Shown: positions 1 to 8,712 of the stretch, piece after piece
How the letters are laid out: the number at the start of each line of letters is the position of its first letter
How positions within the stretch are numbered: position 1 is the first letter of the stretch
From: Enterobacteriaceae bacterium
GTDB lineage: Bacteria > Pseudomonadota > Gammaproteobacteria > Enterobacterales > Enterobacteriaceae
Length of the DNA: 36,014 bases
Assembly: GCA_031253755.1 (NCBI GenBank)
Contig: JAIRVT010000038.1
Coordinates: 1 to 36,014, forward strand
Direction of reading: 5' to 3'
Notes under the pieces: model-generated
Seen by the model: only the letters and a program-made list of their open reading frames with translations
The model's database searches: none
Told to the model about the DNA's origin: nothing
Made by a program: the position numbers and the translations under genes

Positions 1-1
1 G

Positions 2-16
2 CAGGCCATGAAATAA
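2..16 (+). CDS. possible 3' end of an upstream gene
   Basis: The first bases read in frame as Gln-Ala-Met-Lys followed by TAA at 14-16, just ahead of the next gene's Shine-Dalgarno. This could be the tail of an upstream co-directional gene of the same integrated element. Only five codons are visible, so this is a guess from spacing. Confidence 0.2.
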   Translation, partial: QAMK

Positions 17-37
17 AGCAGAAAAAGGAAAATGGCA

Positions 38-355
38 ATGATCAATAACTCATTCCACCTAACTCAAATCATCGCCTCAGCTTGGGGCGATCCTGCGGAT
101 ATCACTGATGCAATCTGGAATGCTGGTTACCGCAAGCCGGAACGGGAAGCGGAAGAAATAACTGTTCTGACCATTGAAATAATGGAAGGCATACCTGATG
201 AAGCGCCCTGTTCTGAAAGGCCAAAGAATTTGAACGACATCCTTACTATGGAGCTGAACAATATTATTTTTGATGCGACATGGGATGAAGAGGTAACTCC
301 GGCGAAAGTGGCTGGGGTTATTTTGAGGAACGGGTATCAGAAAGGAGATAAATGA
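38..355 (+). CDS. small acidic hypothetical protein of an integrated element
   Basis: This encodes about 105 residues, acidic and without a signal peptide or membrane segment. I do not recognise the family. Two stretches resemble each other, an A..I...GYRKPE motif near residue 30 and an A.VI..NGYQK motif at the C-terminus, which hints at an internally duplicated helical module. The ATG at 38 is preferred to the ATG at 32 because the AAGGAA at 25-30 lies at a proper distance from it. Its stop overlaps the next start (ATGA at 352-355), so the two genes are probably co-transcribed and translationally coupled. The position beside an AlpA-like gene and an integrase suggests a phage or satellite accessory protein. 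Confidence 0.6.
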   Translation: MINNSFHLTQIIASAWGDPADITDAIWNAGYRKPEREAEEITVLTIEIMEGIPDEAPCSERPKNLNDILTMELNNIIFDATWDEEVTPAKVAGVILRNGYQKGDK

Positions 356-546
356 TGAGTGAATATCCCTATTTCAAAACAAAGGAACTGGCAGATCGAT
401 ACAAAGTAACACCACACACCATAAGATTGTGGTGCGGTAATGGGAAGCAAAGGCGTGAAGGCTTCCCAAAACCCAAATTCAAATCCGACCAGCTTAACTT
501 TCTACGACAGGATATTTTTGACTGGGAGAACGGGAAACGATTTTAG
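355..546 (+). CDS. AlpA-like helix-turn-helix regulator or excisionase
   Basis: This is a 63-residue protein with a MerR/AlpA-type winged helix: an F-K-T-K-E-L-A-D-R-Y helix, then V-T-P-H-T-I-R-L-W as recognition helix, a G-F-P-K-P wing and a terminal D-I-F-D-W-E helix. AlpA proteins of P4-like satellites regulate or assist excision, and this one faces an integrase, as expected for such a pair. AAGGAG at 342-347 gives better spacing to the ATG at 355 than to the one at 352. Its 3' end overlaps the 3' end of the convergent integrase gene by 53 bp, so the two tail-to-tail transcripts would be complementary there. Function is inferred from fold and context. Confidence 0.7.
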   Translation: MSEYPYFKTKELADRYKVTPHTIRLWCGNGKQRREGFPKPKFKSDQLNFLRQDIFDWENGKRF

Positions 547-1762
547 TCAGTTTATCCCACCAGCGCTCGTATGCCTCTCTCTGCTCATTTAGGTAGGTGT
601 GCTTATCGTACATCTGCCATATTCCTGGCAGTTTATGACCTAACATAATTTCAGCCACATGCGGCGGGGTTAATTCAGAAACACCTGTGCGCATGGTTCT
701 GCGTAAGTCATGGATTGACCAAGAAGTATAAGAATTATCAAAATATTTAGACATTTTTTTATTGAGTGTCAAGATCATATTAGTGTAACTTCCTCGTGAA
801 AATGGCTCTCCATCATTTACAACAAATAAATATGTGCTTCCTAAGTTTAATTCCTTTGCTTGTTCAATTAATTCTTTCGCGGCTGAAGTAATCGGTCTAA
901 TGATAGGTGTTTTTGTTTTTCGTCCCGTTTTATGGTTGGTTGGCGGGATAACCCAAATATCTTTTTCATAATCAAAGTCATCAACCTTAGCTTTTAATAA
1001 CTCATTGATACGACACCCAAATAGCAAGCATAGTTTTATTATTAGTGCATTGCGCGGATTATATTGGGGAGAATTAATAAGCTGAAAAAGAACTGTTAGC
1101 TCTTCTTCATTTAGTGCTCTTTCTCTTATTTCAAAATCGAGATTAATACCATTTTCTGAATTTTTTCCCCCTAAGTCTAAATCACTTACTCCTACATCAG
1201 ATAACGGTGTTAAATCGGTTATTCCTCGCCGAACCGCCCATTTATGCGCCCTCTTGCTGTATACCAGTATCCGCTCACCAATTGATGGAACCTGTTTGGA
1301 AATATCCTCAATTAAAGAAAGCCAGACATGGAGTGTTACTTCATCATGAGGTAATTTACCTATTTTGGGGAAAATATAAATTTCAAAAGAACGCAACACC
1401 TGATCAGCATTAACCTTTGATCCCTTCATGGTTCTTTCCCACCAATCCCGTATCAATCTATCTACGGTCATAGCACCCAATACCGATTCTTTGCGAACCT
1501 GTTTAACTATCTTAGGGTTACGAAGTTGTTCTAGCTCGCCGCGATAAGAAATTACTAGGTCACGCGCCTCTTTTAAACCAGTTGCTGGGTAGGTTCCTAT
1601 ATCAATGCGCTCTCCTTTATCATTCCAGCGATATCTGAACTGGAATGTGATTTTCCCTTTGGTACTAACGCGAGCAGATAGACCATCCCTATCTGATTTG
1701 GTAATCATTTTTTCTTGAGATTTACCATTGGTAGAGCGAAGCCACGAATCAGTAATTGCCAT
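494..1762 (-). CDS. P4-type tyrosine site-specific integrase
   Basis: This is a 422-residue tyrosine recombinase that would integrate or excise the element at the left of the window. The N-terminal 90 residues fit the DUF4102-type arm-binding domain (GLSARV..KGKITF, DIGTYP, LKEAR). A central SAM-like core-binding domain follows, then the catalytic domain with Arg251 (LLFGCRINELL), the HDLRR box (His351, Arg354), His376 (MLGHKLPG) and the probable nucleophile Tyr385 nine residues later. All catalytic positions are present, so it looks intact. The ATG at 1762 is chosen because GAGG lies about 8 nt upstream; the longer reading from 1786 lacks such a site. P4-type integrases normally start next to attP, but no tRNA gene is seen upstream. 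Confidence 0.9.
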   Translation of the reverse strand: MAITDSWLRSTNGKSQEKMITKSDRDGLSARVSTKGKITFQFRYRWNDKGERIDIGTYPATGLKEARDLVISYRGELEQLRNPKIVKQVRKESVLGAMTVDRLIRDWWERTMKGSKVNADQVLRSFEIYIFPKIGKLPHDEVTLHVWLSLIEDISKQVPSIGERILVYSKRAHKWAVRRGITDLTPLSDVGVSDLDLGGKNSENGINLDFEIRERALNEEELTVLFQLINSPQYNPRNALIIKLCLLFGCRINELLKAKVDDFDYEKDIWVIPPTNHKTGRKTKTPIIRPITSAAKELIEQAKELNLGSTYLFVVNDGEPFSRGSYTNMILTLNKKMSKYFDNSYTSWSIHDLRRTMRTGVSELTPPHVAEIMLGHKLPGIWQMYDKHTYLNEQREAYERWWDKLTKIVSRSPSQKYPVVES

Positions 1763-1995
1763 ATCATTTTCCTCGAAAAATAACACAGCTTATAATGTAA
1801 ATTATGTACACAAATTTGTACAAATTTTTTGTGACACATCTATAAATATCCGTGACTACTGTTGATTATTACAGGTAAGAATGGGATTTAATTTTATTAA
1901 AAATCAATATATTATATATATATTCATGACTAAGCATGATATGAGGTGATTAGGTAGACGTATTCTGCTTGTTGATATGTCATTAATACTCCTCA

Positions 1996-2009
1996 TGAGC
2001 ATATGCTCA
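1996..2009. repeat. 14-bp perfect palindrome
   Basis: TGAGCATATGCTCA is fully self-complementary. It lies between the integrase and ydjM and could be an operator or part of an attachment site. No regulator family is assigned. Confidence 0.4.
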
Positions 2010-2174
2010 ATAGATTTCAAGTTGTTAACTCAATAGCCCGTGAACAAATCTTCCGAAACATCAATCGCTATTCGAGACAAAAATCCATCAAATATTAGTG
2101 TGATATACTAATAAATAAAAGATTTTTCTTTTTAACCTCTATTCAACCTATAAAAAACCCTCTATACTACCGCA

Positions 2175-2190
2175 CTGTATACATAAACAG
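2175..2190 (+). promoter_or_regulatory. LexA (SOS) box upstream of ydjM
   Basis: CTGTATACATAAACAG matches CTGT-N8-ACAG, the core of the enterobacterial LexA operator. It lies 46 bp upstream of the ydjM start. E. coli ydjM is a known LexA-regulated gene, so site and gene agree. Confidence 0.82.
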
Positions 2191-2236
2191 CAATCAGCAC
2201 CCATACCAGTGCAACAACAATCCAGTATAAATAATT

Positions 2237-2815
2237 ATGACAGCAGAAGGGCATCTTATCTTTTCAGTTGCCAGCCTTGTATTGGCTCACCAGCTAGAAA
2301 TCACGCCAGAAATCGCACAGGGAGATTGGCTACATATGCTCCCAGGTGTACTTCTGGCTTCCTTATTACCTGACATTGACCATCCACAATCAACATTAGG
2401 CAGATTATTCCGCTTTATTTCCATTCCTATCGCACGGCTTTGTGGACACCGAGGGTTTACGCACAGCTTATTGGCGCTGACAGCCGGTATTTTTCTTTTT
2501 CAAACTGAAATGCCTGCCGATTGGCCGATACCCACTGACTTTTTCCACGCCATGATCATCGGCTATATCAGCCATTTAATTGCAGATATGCTTACTCCGG
2601 CTGGTATTCCTCTCTTATGGCCTCTAAAAATGCGTTTTTGCATTCCCATCTTAAGAGGAAAAGAACGTAAAAAAGCAGAACGGTTTATAGCCCTTTTAAT
2701 CGTTGTGATTGCGATTTTCATCCCACAGCATATTGATTTTTCATTTATGCAATTTTTCGACAAGCTATCGATTGATAAAGTGCATATCGACAAATTGCAA
2801 AACTTATATAACTAA
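2237..2815 (+). CDS. ydjM: YdjM family inner-membrane, putative metal-dependent hydrolase (SOS-inducible)
   Basis: This is a 192-residue membrane protein close in length to E. coli YdjM. The family (DUF457) carries conserved acidic and histidine residues thought to bind metal: LLPDIDHPQST near residue 45, CGHRGFTHSLL near 75 and SHLIADMLTPAG near 115 are all present. Hydrophobic stretches at about 85-95, 105-120 and 150-165 are consistent with several membrane passes. Substrate and reaction are unknown. A LexA box lies upstream, so expression should rise after DNA damage. The gene stands alone and is followed by a hairpin terminator. The C-terminal end (IDFSFMQFF..LSIDKVHIDK) is polar and repetitive. 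Family assignment is firm; function is not. Confidence 0.88.
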   Translation: MTAEGHLIFSVASLVLAHQLEITPEIAQGDWLHMLPGVLLASLLPDIDHPQSTLGRLFRFISIPIARLCGHRGFTHSLLALTAGIFLFQTEMPADWPIPTDFFHAMIIGYISHLIADMLTPAGIPLLWPLKMRFCIPILRGKERKKAERFIALLIVVIAIFIPQHIDFSFMQFFDKLSIDKVHIDKLQNLYN

Positions 2816-2838
2816 CTGAATTTACTTTAGTTAACTCA

Positions 2839-2863
2839 TGCCCCTATCGTTAAAATAGGGGCA
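2839..2863 (+). terminator. hairpin terminator after ydjM
   Basis: TGCCCCTAT pairs with ATAGGGGCA (9 bp, 7-nt loop) 24 bases after the ydjM stop. Only a weak T-run follows, so termination may be partial. Confidence 0.6.
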
Positions 2864-3166
2864 TTCAGAAATATAAATTTAACTTATTTATTATTGATTT
2901 TAATTTCACCACATCTTTCTTAAATCGTTTTATTTCCATATATATCAAATCACTGTAAATCCAGTAAACTGGCTTAGGTAAATTTCCATAATAAATTGTA
3001 TTAATTAATGATAAACGCTTATACCATATTCCATTTGATTATAAAGAAACTATTTTTATGTTGATACCATGCTTCTTTAGTTGAAAACATGGTGAAAATT
3101 TTTGTTATAACCAAAATTGAATATATACCATGTAAAAATAATACCGCTCAAAAATTGGAGGATGAG
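2864..3166 (+). other. tcyP upstream region
   Basis: About 300 very AT-rich bases without a gene. It must contain the tcyP promoter. TATAAA at the 3040-3046 area is a possible -10, but no convincing -35 or CysB site can be named by eye. A short inverted pair ACCATG/CATGGT lies near 3066-3093. Confidence 0.4.
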
Positions 3167-4555
3167 ATGAATTTACCACTCATCATTAATGTGCTGATTT
3201 TCGCAGCACTACTCGTTGTATTGGCAAAAACCAGCTCGGATCAATGGAGCTTATCCAAGAAAGTACTTATTGCGTTAATTGCTGGTGTTTTTTTTGGTTT
3301 GGCACTCAATGTTATTTATGGTGCACAAAACCCTATCGTGAAAGAATCAATTACATGGTTCAACATCATCGGCAATGGCTACGTGCAGTTACTACAAATG
3401 GTCATTATGCCATTAGTCTTTTCTTCTATTCTAAGTGCAGTTGCACGTCTGCATAAGGCATCTTCTTTAGGAAAGATAAGTTTACTGACGATTGGAACTT
3501 TACTGCTCACGACTGCAATTTCAGCATTAATTGGTATTCTTATTGCCAACCTTTTTGGATTAACCTCAGCAGGGTTAATTCAAGGAACGCAAGAAACTGC
3601 CCGTTTATCAGCCATTGAAACAAACTATATCACTCAAGTTTCACACTTGAGTGTGCCACAATTAATCCTGTCTTTTATCCCTAAAAATCCATTCGCAGAT
3701 CTCACCGGAGCAAGCCCGACTTCCATTATCAGTGTGGTCATTTTTGCAACCTTCCTGGGAATTGCCGCATTACAAATGATGAAAGATGATAGCGAGCGGG
3801 GTGAGCGGGCACTTCTAGCCATTGATACCATGCAGGCATGGGCGATGAAATTGGTCAGAATAGTGATGCGCCTTACTCCATACGGCGTTATGGCATTAAT
3901 GACTAAAGTCGTTGCCAGCTCAAACATTCGTGATATTGCACAGTTAGGTAACTTTGTTGTTGCTTCCTATGTTGCCTTAGGCTTGATGTTCATTGTTCAT
4001 GGGGTTCTTTTAGCGTTAACCGGAATCAATCCGCTGAAGTTCTTCAAAAAAGCAGGTTCTGTGCTGACATTTGCCTTTACCAGCCGCTCAAGCGCAGCCA
4101 GCATCCCGTTAAATATTGAAACACAGACTCGCCGACTTGGTGTGCCAGAATCGATAGCCAGTTTCTCTGCCTCATTTGGTGCAACTATCGGCCAGAATGG
4201 TTGCGCGGGCATTTATCCTGCAATGTTGGCAGTCATGATTGCGCCAAGCGTTGGAATTAACCCGCTTGATCCCCTGTGGATCGCAACACTTGTTGGTATC
4301 GTGACAATAAGCTCTGCCGGTGTCGCCGGTGTGGGAGGTGGCGCAACATTTGCGGCGCTTATCGTCCTGCCTGCGATGGGGCTACCCGTTACTTTAGTTG
4401 CTCTGCTGATCTCTGTTGAGCCTCTTATTGATATGGGTCGCACGGCGCTGAATGTTAACGGAGCTATGACCGCTGGTACAATCACCAGCCAATTGATGAA
4501 GAAAACCGACAAAAAAATATTCGACCAAGATGAAGTAAAACTGAATCAATCTTAA
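3167..4555 (+). CDS. tcyP: L-cystine/sodium-type symporter TcyP
   Basis: This is a 462-residue secondary carrier of the dicarboxylate/amino acid:cation symporter family, nearly collinear with E. coli TcyP (YdjN), which imports L-cystine and analogues across the inner membrane. The protein has many hydrophobic helices, the serine-rich re-entrant loop ([10 protein letters not shown]), the [11 protein letters not shown] stretch and the conserved tail segment [17 protein letters not shown]. The ATG at 3167 is chosen: GGAGG lies at 3157-3161 and the protein then begins [10 protein letters not shown] like the E. coli homologue; the in-frame ATG at 3089 would add 26 unrelated residues. It is a single-gene unit that converges on htpX across a shared hairpin. 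In E. coli it belongs to the CysB/sulfur-starvation response; no operator was recognised here. Confidence 0.95.
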   Translation: MNLPLIINVLIFAALLVVLAKTSSDQWSLSKKVLIALIAGVFFGLALNVIYGAQNPIVKESITWFNIIGNGYVQLLQMVIMPLVFSSILSAVARLHKASSLGKISLLTIGTLLLTTAISALIGILIANLFGLTSAGLIQGTQETARLSAIETNYITQVSHLSVPQLILSFIPKNPFADLTGASPTSIISVVIFATFLGIAALQMMKDDSERGERALLAIDTMQAWAMKLVRIVMRLTPYGVMALMTKVVASSNIRDIAQLGNFVVASYVALGLMFIVHGVLLALTGINPLKFFKKAGSVLTFAFTSRSSAASIPLNIETQTRRLGVPESIASFSASFGATIGQNGCAGIYPAMLAVMIAPSVGINPLDPLWIATLVGIVTISSAGVAGVGGGATFAALIVLPAMGLPVTLVALLISVEPLIDMGRTALNVNGAMTAGTITSQLMKKTDKKIFDQDEVKLNQS

Positions 4556-4585
4556 TTTAGTTTTCTGCACCATAGACATAAGCAA

Positions 4586-4618
4586 AATAGCCGGAATTTA
4601 TACTGGATTCCGGCTATT
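4586..4618. terminator. bidirectional terminator between tcyP and htpX
   Basis: AATAGCCGGAAT pairs perfectly with ATTCCGGCTATT (12 bp, 9-nt loop) midway between the convergent tcyP and htpX genes. It can serve both transcripts. Confidence 0.8.
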
Positions 4619-4660
4619 AATTTAATCAGTTATTTTTAGCGTTATCCGCTGACAAATACA

Positions 4661-5545
4661 TTATTTCATGTACTCGCCGCTACGCAGCGCTTCAATACGC
4701 TTATCCAATGGCGGGTGTGATAGAAACAACTCGCTGAAACTCTTCGATTTGCCATTAATACAAAACGCCATCATGCTGCCTTCTTCCTGAGGCTCATAAC
4801 TGGTTTTAAGGCGTTGTAGTGCAGCAATCATTTTTTCACGGCCGACAAGTTTTGCTGATCCAGCATCAGCATGAAATTCACGATAACGGGAGAACCACAT
4901 GGTGATAATACTTGCCAGGATACCAAATACAATTTCCAGAACCATGGAAAGGACCATATAAATGATAGGGTTACCATTACTGCTGGTTTCATTTTCATTA
5001 TCGCTGCTGGACAAGAAACTGGCTGCCGCTTGTGCAATGATACGCGAAATGAAAATAACGAACGTATTCACAATACCTTGCAATAAGGTCATCGTGACCA
5101 TATCACCATTCGCAACATGGCTTATTTCGTGAGCAATGACGGCTTCTGCTTCATCGCGGCTCATGTTATTTAATAACCCAGAACTGACCGCAACCAGTGA
5201 AGCATCACGACGCGCCCCTGTCGCAAATGCGTTGATATCAGGAGCATCATAGATCGCCACCTGAGGCATGGTAATTCCAACCTGTGCTGACTGGCGACGA
5301 ACCGTTTCCATTAACCAAAATTCCATATCGTTAGCGGGTTTTTCAATAACCTGACCACCAACAGAACGTAATGCCATCCATTTCGACATTAACAGAGAAA
5401 TAAATGCACCACCAAAGCCAAACAGCCCCGCCATGATCATAAGGCCAGTCACACTGCTTCGCTGAACTCCTGTGAGTGAAAGTATTATCCCAAATACCAC
5501 CATGACTGCTAAGTTAGTGAGTAGGAACAAGGCAATTCGCATCAT
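4661..5545 (-). CDS. htpX: membrane zinc metalloprotease HtpX
   Basis: This is a 294-residue inner-membrane protease that degrades misfolded membrane proteins alongside FtsH. It is almost superimposable on E. coli HtpX. It has two N-terminal membrane helices (about 4-24 and 33-53), the zinc motif HEISH with His139, Glu140 and His143, two further hydrophobic segments (about 155-178 and 193-215), and the downstream Glu-containing [11 protein letters not shown] stretch providing the third ligand. The double-Met start MMRIALFLL is conserved in the family. A sigma32-like promoter lies about 50 bp upstream, matching the heat-shock control known for this gene. prc follows on the same strand upstream but is separated by its own terminator, so htpX is monocistronic. 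Confidence 0.97.
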   Translation of the reverse strand: MMRIALFLLTNLAVMVVFGIILSLTGVQRSSVTGLMIMAGLFGFGGAFISLLMSKWMALRSVGGQVIEKPANDMEFWLMETVRRQSAQVGITMPQVAIYDAPDINAFATGARRDASLVAVSSGLLNNMSRDEAEAVIAHEISHVANGDMVTMTLLQGIVNTFVIFISRIIAQAAASFLSSSDNENETSSNGNPIIYMVLSMVLEIVFGILASIITMWFSRYREFHADAGSAKLVGREKMIAALQRLKTSYEPQEEGSMMAFCINGKSKSFSELFLSHPPLDKRIEALRSGEYMK

Positions 5546-5596
5546 ATAAATTTGCTTCCTTTAAAGATCAGATAGTTCAACTAAAAGTAAATAATA

Positions 5597-5624
5597 AGAT
5601 GGGGATTGAAACTGCATTATTCAA
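5597..5624 (-). promoter_or_regulatory. sigma32-type heat-shock promoter of htpX
   Basis: On the minus strand a TTGAA -35 core (5624-5620) is followed after 15 nt by CCCCATCT (5604-5597), a full match to the sigma32 -10 consensus CCCCATNT. The predicted start lies roughly 45 nt before the htpX ATG. Confidence 0.7.
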
Positions 5625-5696
5625 TTTTTTTAGGGCATTAAGCGATAAGGTCAACATAACTTTACAATATGGCTCAGTGATAAAAAATCAAAAATA

Positions 5697-5724
5697 ATAA
5701 AGCCGATTATAAAATCGGCTTTAT
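5697..5724 (-). terminator. rho-independent terminator after prc
   Basis: ATAAAGCCGATT pairs with AATCGGCTTTAT (12 bp, 4-nt loop), 19 bases beyond the prc stop and followed on the minus strand by an AT-rich tract. Confidence 0.8.
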
Positions 5725-5742
5725 CGATAACAGAATTTTAAA

Positions 5743-7884
5743 TTACTTCGACTGATTCATTTCGGCAGGTTGATGAGCCAAATCCAGAGCAATCTGTACC
5801 GATTCATCTAAGTAAGGATCCGGCCCGGTATAATCTTTTGGCAAATCATCGAGTGATTTAAGCGGTTTTTTTCCTTCCCGCTTAAAGCGCTCATTAATAC
5901 GATTCAATTTAATTGTTTCATATTCTTTATTTTCTTTATCTCTCTGCGCGTAATTCAGCGAATAAACACCATGACGTGCTTTCATCACCTTGTAATAATC
6001 AATATCCTGATTGATATAGTTGAATTCAGGATCATGCTCGATGCGCTGATTATGCAATTTAGTCAATTGTGGTGCTAATTCCGAAATAACCTTTGAAGAG
6101 ACATAATTTGCCGGCTGAATACTATCCCAAGGCAAGGCATTGTCTTCCTGACTTTCACCAACATCAGGCGTTTCTTTTCCTGTCGGCATCAGGATGTCAG
6201 GTGCAACACCTTTGCGTTGAGTACTGCCGCCATTCACCCGGTAAAATTTCTGAATGGTATATTGTACAGAACCAATTTCGGGCCAATCAGGGCTGAGCAT
6301 CTGGTCATAGATACGATTCAAACTGCGATATTGCTGAACCGTTCCTTTACCAAAAGTAGGCTCACCAACAATTAATCCACGGCCATAGTCTTGCATTGCT
6401 GCTGCAAAAATTTCAGATGCGGAAGCACTTCTATTATCAACTAAGACAACTAATGGCCCTTTATAATATATCGCCTCATCAGTATCTGAATCTTCTTTCA
6501 CCCGGCCAGTGTTATCCTTAATCTGCACAACCGGGCCAGTTGGAATGAATAAACCAGAAAGTGAGACAGCTTCCGTTAATGCACCACCGCCATTGCTGCG
6601 CAAATCGATGACAACCGCAGAAACATTTTGTTTGGTTAATTTTTGCAGTTGCACTTTGACATCATTAGTCAAACCAACATAAAAACTAGGTATATCAAGG
6701 ACACCGACCTTTTCTTTACCCACCGTTTTGACCGACATTTTAACTGCATTATCTTCAAGACGGATATTTTCACGAGTTAAGGTAATAATGTGATTTTTTG
6801 CGCCCTTAGCACTTGGAATAATCTCAAGGCGAACCTTACTCCCTTTGGGGCCCTTAATCAGAGCAACAACATCTTCCAGTCGCCAGCCGACAACATCGAC
6901 AACAGGTTTCCCTGCTTGCCCGACACCAATAATTTTATCTCCGATTTTGAGTAAATTACTTTTGGCTGCCGGCCCTCCCGCAACCAGTGAGCGAACCATG
7001 ACATATTCATCTTCAGGCTGTAAAACAGCACCTATTCCTTCAAGAGAAAGGCTCATCTCAGAATTGAATTGCTCGGTATCACGGGGGGAAAGATAGCTGG
7101 TATGAGGGTCTATTTCACGCGAAAAAGCCATCATAATCGTGCGAAAAACATCTTCACTTTTACTCTGAGTCAAGTGTTTCAGCAAGGTTCGATAGCGCTT
7201 CGTTAATGTTTCTTTTATCTCTTTGTCATTCTTTCCTGACAACTTGAGATTTATCCAATCGGATTTAATCTTGGCATCCCAAAGGTTATTTAACTCTTTA
7301 ACATTTGTCGGCCACGGCGCTTTCTCTCTCTCCGTTTCCAGTGTGTCATTGCCAGTTAAATCCACAGGCTGTTCTAATCGAGAAAGCGCATACTGATAAC
7401 GCTCAAAACGGCGCTTCTGCTGCAAATTGAACAACGCATAGGGAAGGTGCAGATCACCATTTTCAAGTTCTTTACCCAGATTTCCTTTTTGCCCAGCAAA
7501 TTGAGCTATATCTGATGCAAGGAAAACATTATGCCCGTAATCCAGCATAGTTAAGTAACGATCAAAAACTTTGCCTGAAAAATCGGCATCCAGATTAAAA
7601 TGACGATAGTGAGAGTGAAGGAAACGGGAAACAATCCGTTGGCTCACGGTTTTGTGTTGCAGTTCCGGTTTTAGATTGGGTAGCTGATTGATCGTAACAA
7701 CGGGTATATTATTGGCACCCGCTATACCAGTACTCGTTGCAGCGTTATTAGTAACATTGCTATTAATAACACCGCTATTAGTCACATTACTGTCACGAAC
7801 TGCACTGTCATCAGGCGTTTCTGCATGCACTATGCCTGAGACTGATAGCCCTAAGACGAAAGCCAAAGTAATGAGTTTGTTCAT
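5743..7884 (-). CDS. prc: periplasmic tail-specific (C-terminal processing) protease Prc
   Basis: This is a 713-residue carboxyl-terminal processing protease that trims penicillin-binding protein 3 and, with NlpI, degrades MepS in E. coli. It has a signal peptide ending VHA near residue 21, an N-terminal helical domain, a PDZ domain around the GVGQAGKPVVDVVGWRLEDV stretch, and the Ser/Lys catalytic site (SASASEIFAAAM for Ser, GEPTFGKGTVQQY for Lys). The C-terminal DUF3340-type region is present. It is about 30 residues longer than E. coli Prc owing to an Asn/Thr-rich insertion after the signal peptide, built from 15-bp repeats. A TTG at 7890 lies 5 nt from GGAGG and an ATG at 7884 lies 11 nt from it, so either may start. 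It follows proQ closely, as in E. coli. Confidence 0.96.
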   Translation of the reverse strand: MNKLITLAFVLGLSVSGIVHAETPDDSAVRDSNVTNSGVINSNVTNNAATSTGIAGANNIPVVTINQLPNLKPELQHKTVSQRIVSRFLHSHYRHFNLDADFSGKVFDRYLTMLDYGHNVFLASDIAQFAGQKGNLGKELENGDLHLPYALFNLQQKRRFERYQYALSRLEQPVDLTGNDTLETEREKAPWPTNVKELNNLWDAKIKSDWINLKLSGKNDKEIKETLTKRYRTLLKHLTQSKSEDVFRTIMMAFSREIDPHTSYLSPRDTEQFNSEMSLSLEGIGAVLQPEDEYVMVRSLVAGGPAAKSNLLKIGDKIIGVGQAGKPVVDVVGWRLEDVVALIKGPKGSKVRLEIIPSAKGAKNHIITLTRENIRLEDNAVKMSVKTVGKEKVGVLDIPSFYVGLTNDVKVQLQKLTKQNVSAVVIDLRSNGGGALTEAVSLSGLFIPTGPVVQIKDNTGRVKEDSDTDEAIYYKGPLVVLVDNRSASASEIFAAAMQDYGRGLIVGEPTFGKGTVQQYRSLNRIYDQMLSPDWPEIGSVQYTIQKFYRVNGGSTQRKGVAPDILMPTGKETPDVGESQEDNALPWDSIQPANYVSSKVISELAPQLTKLHNQRIEHDPEFNYINQDIDYYKVMKARHGVYSLNYAQRDKENKEYETIKLNRINERFKREGKKPLKSLDDLPKDYTGPDPYLDESVQIALDLAHQPAEMNQSK
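7747..7791 (-). repeat. three 15-bp tandem repeats encoding an Asn-rich insert in Prc
   Basis: Three imperfect 15-bp units (plus strand ATTAGTAACATTGCT, ATTAATAACACCGCT, ATTAGTCACATTACT) encode pentapeptides SNVTN, SGVIN and SNVTN in the Prc N-terminal linker. The frame is kept because the unit is 15 bp. Confidence 0.75.
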
Positions 7885-7903
7885 GCCCAAGGTGGCCTCC
7901 GTA

Positions 7904-8617
7904 TCAGAACTTTAAGTGTTCTGCGCGTACGATCATTGCCAAACCAGTAGGTAGCTGCACTCTTACACCATCTTTAGCAATTTCCAATACAGAAGCGTCC
8001 ATAAGACTTTTTCCTACATTGACTTTGATTGTCTGGCCGACGGTCAAAGAGGATACATCTGTAACTGAGGTTAACTCAGGCTGCGCAATTTTCTTGCTCG
8101 TTTTATCTACTGGTTTACGCGCTTGTTGCGGACGATCTTGCGAACGCGATGGGCGATTCTCATCTTTTTTACCTGTCACCAACTGACGCCGAGGCGCAGC
8201 CTTTTTATTTACAGGACGTTCGTTTTTCTTGTCAGATCCGTTTTCTGTTTCACGTTTTTTGGCGCGTTGTTCAGCTCGTTGAGCCTGTACCCTAGCTTTA
8301 GCTTCTGCTAATTGCTGGCGTGCATGTTCAATATGCTCAGCCTCCAGTTCACCACATGTGTTGCCATCAAGGTCAACACGCAGGGCACCTTCTTTAACGC
8401 CATAAAGATAACGCCAACTGGAAGTATACAAGCGCAGTGCAGAACGAAGTTGTGTTTTACTCAAACACTCTTCGCCCTGAATACGTTCAACGATATCCTG
8501 AAAGATCCCGATCTTCAGAGGACGTGCTTCGCCTTCAGCGGCAAAACAAAGCGGGAAACGTTCAGCCAAAAATGCAATGACTTCTTTACTATTGTTCAAC
8601 TTAGGTGGGTTTTCCAT
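7904..8617 (-). CDS. proQ: RNA chaperone ProQ
   Basis: This is a 237-residue RNA-binding protein that stabilises many small RNAs and mRNA 3' ends and affects ProP activity. The N-terminal FinO/ProQ domain (residues 1-120) is strongly conserved ([46 protein letters not shown]). A long, positively charged, Lys/Arg/Gln-rich linker covers about 125-185, and a C-terminal Tudor-like domain ends in [18 protein letters not shown]. Length and order match E. coli ProQ (232). prc begins 13-19 nt downstream, so the two form an operon. The linker is the only poorly conserved part. Confidence 0.97.
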   Translation of the reverse strand: MENPPKLNNSKEVIAFLAERFPLCFAAEGEARPLKIGIFQDIVERIQGEECLSKTQLRSALRLYTSSWRYLYGVKEGALRVDLDGNTCGELEAEHIEHARQQLAEAKARVQAQRAEQRAKKRETENGSDKKNERPVNKKAAPRRQLVTGKKDENRPSRSQDRPQQARKPVDKTSKKIAQPELTSVTDVSSLTVGQTIKVNVGKSLMDASVLEIAKDGVRVQLPTGLAMIVRAEHLKF

Positions 8618-8712
8618 GAAATTTCCTGATCACAACGATTTTGCCAACCAATGCAGGCATGAACAGGCGACATTATAATAGTGTTGCGGATAAATGCCAC
8701 GTTATACATATG

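Larger units (their letters stand above)
1763..2236. other. intergenic region between integrase and ydjM (possible element boundary)
   Basis: About 470 AT-rich bases without a gene. It should hold the integrase promoter and perhaps the attachment site. Visible elements are the 10-bp palindrome ACAAATTTGT (1810-1819), the 14-bp perfect palindrome TGAGCATATGCTCA (1996-2009), an ATTTCAAGTTG stretch just after it, and the LexA box listed separately. The exact island boundary cannot be fixed from this window. Confidence 0.5.

Noticed and set aside
1996..2009. Palindrome as a CRISPR repeat or attachment site
   Set aside because: Single occurrence with no spaced copies; no CRISPR array was seen anywhere in the window, and attachment cannot be shown without the other end.
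3089..3166. N-terminal extension of TcyP from the ATG at 3089
   Set aside because: No ribosome site, hydrophilic residues unlike the family start; the ATG at 3167 has GGAGG and matches E. coli.
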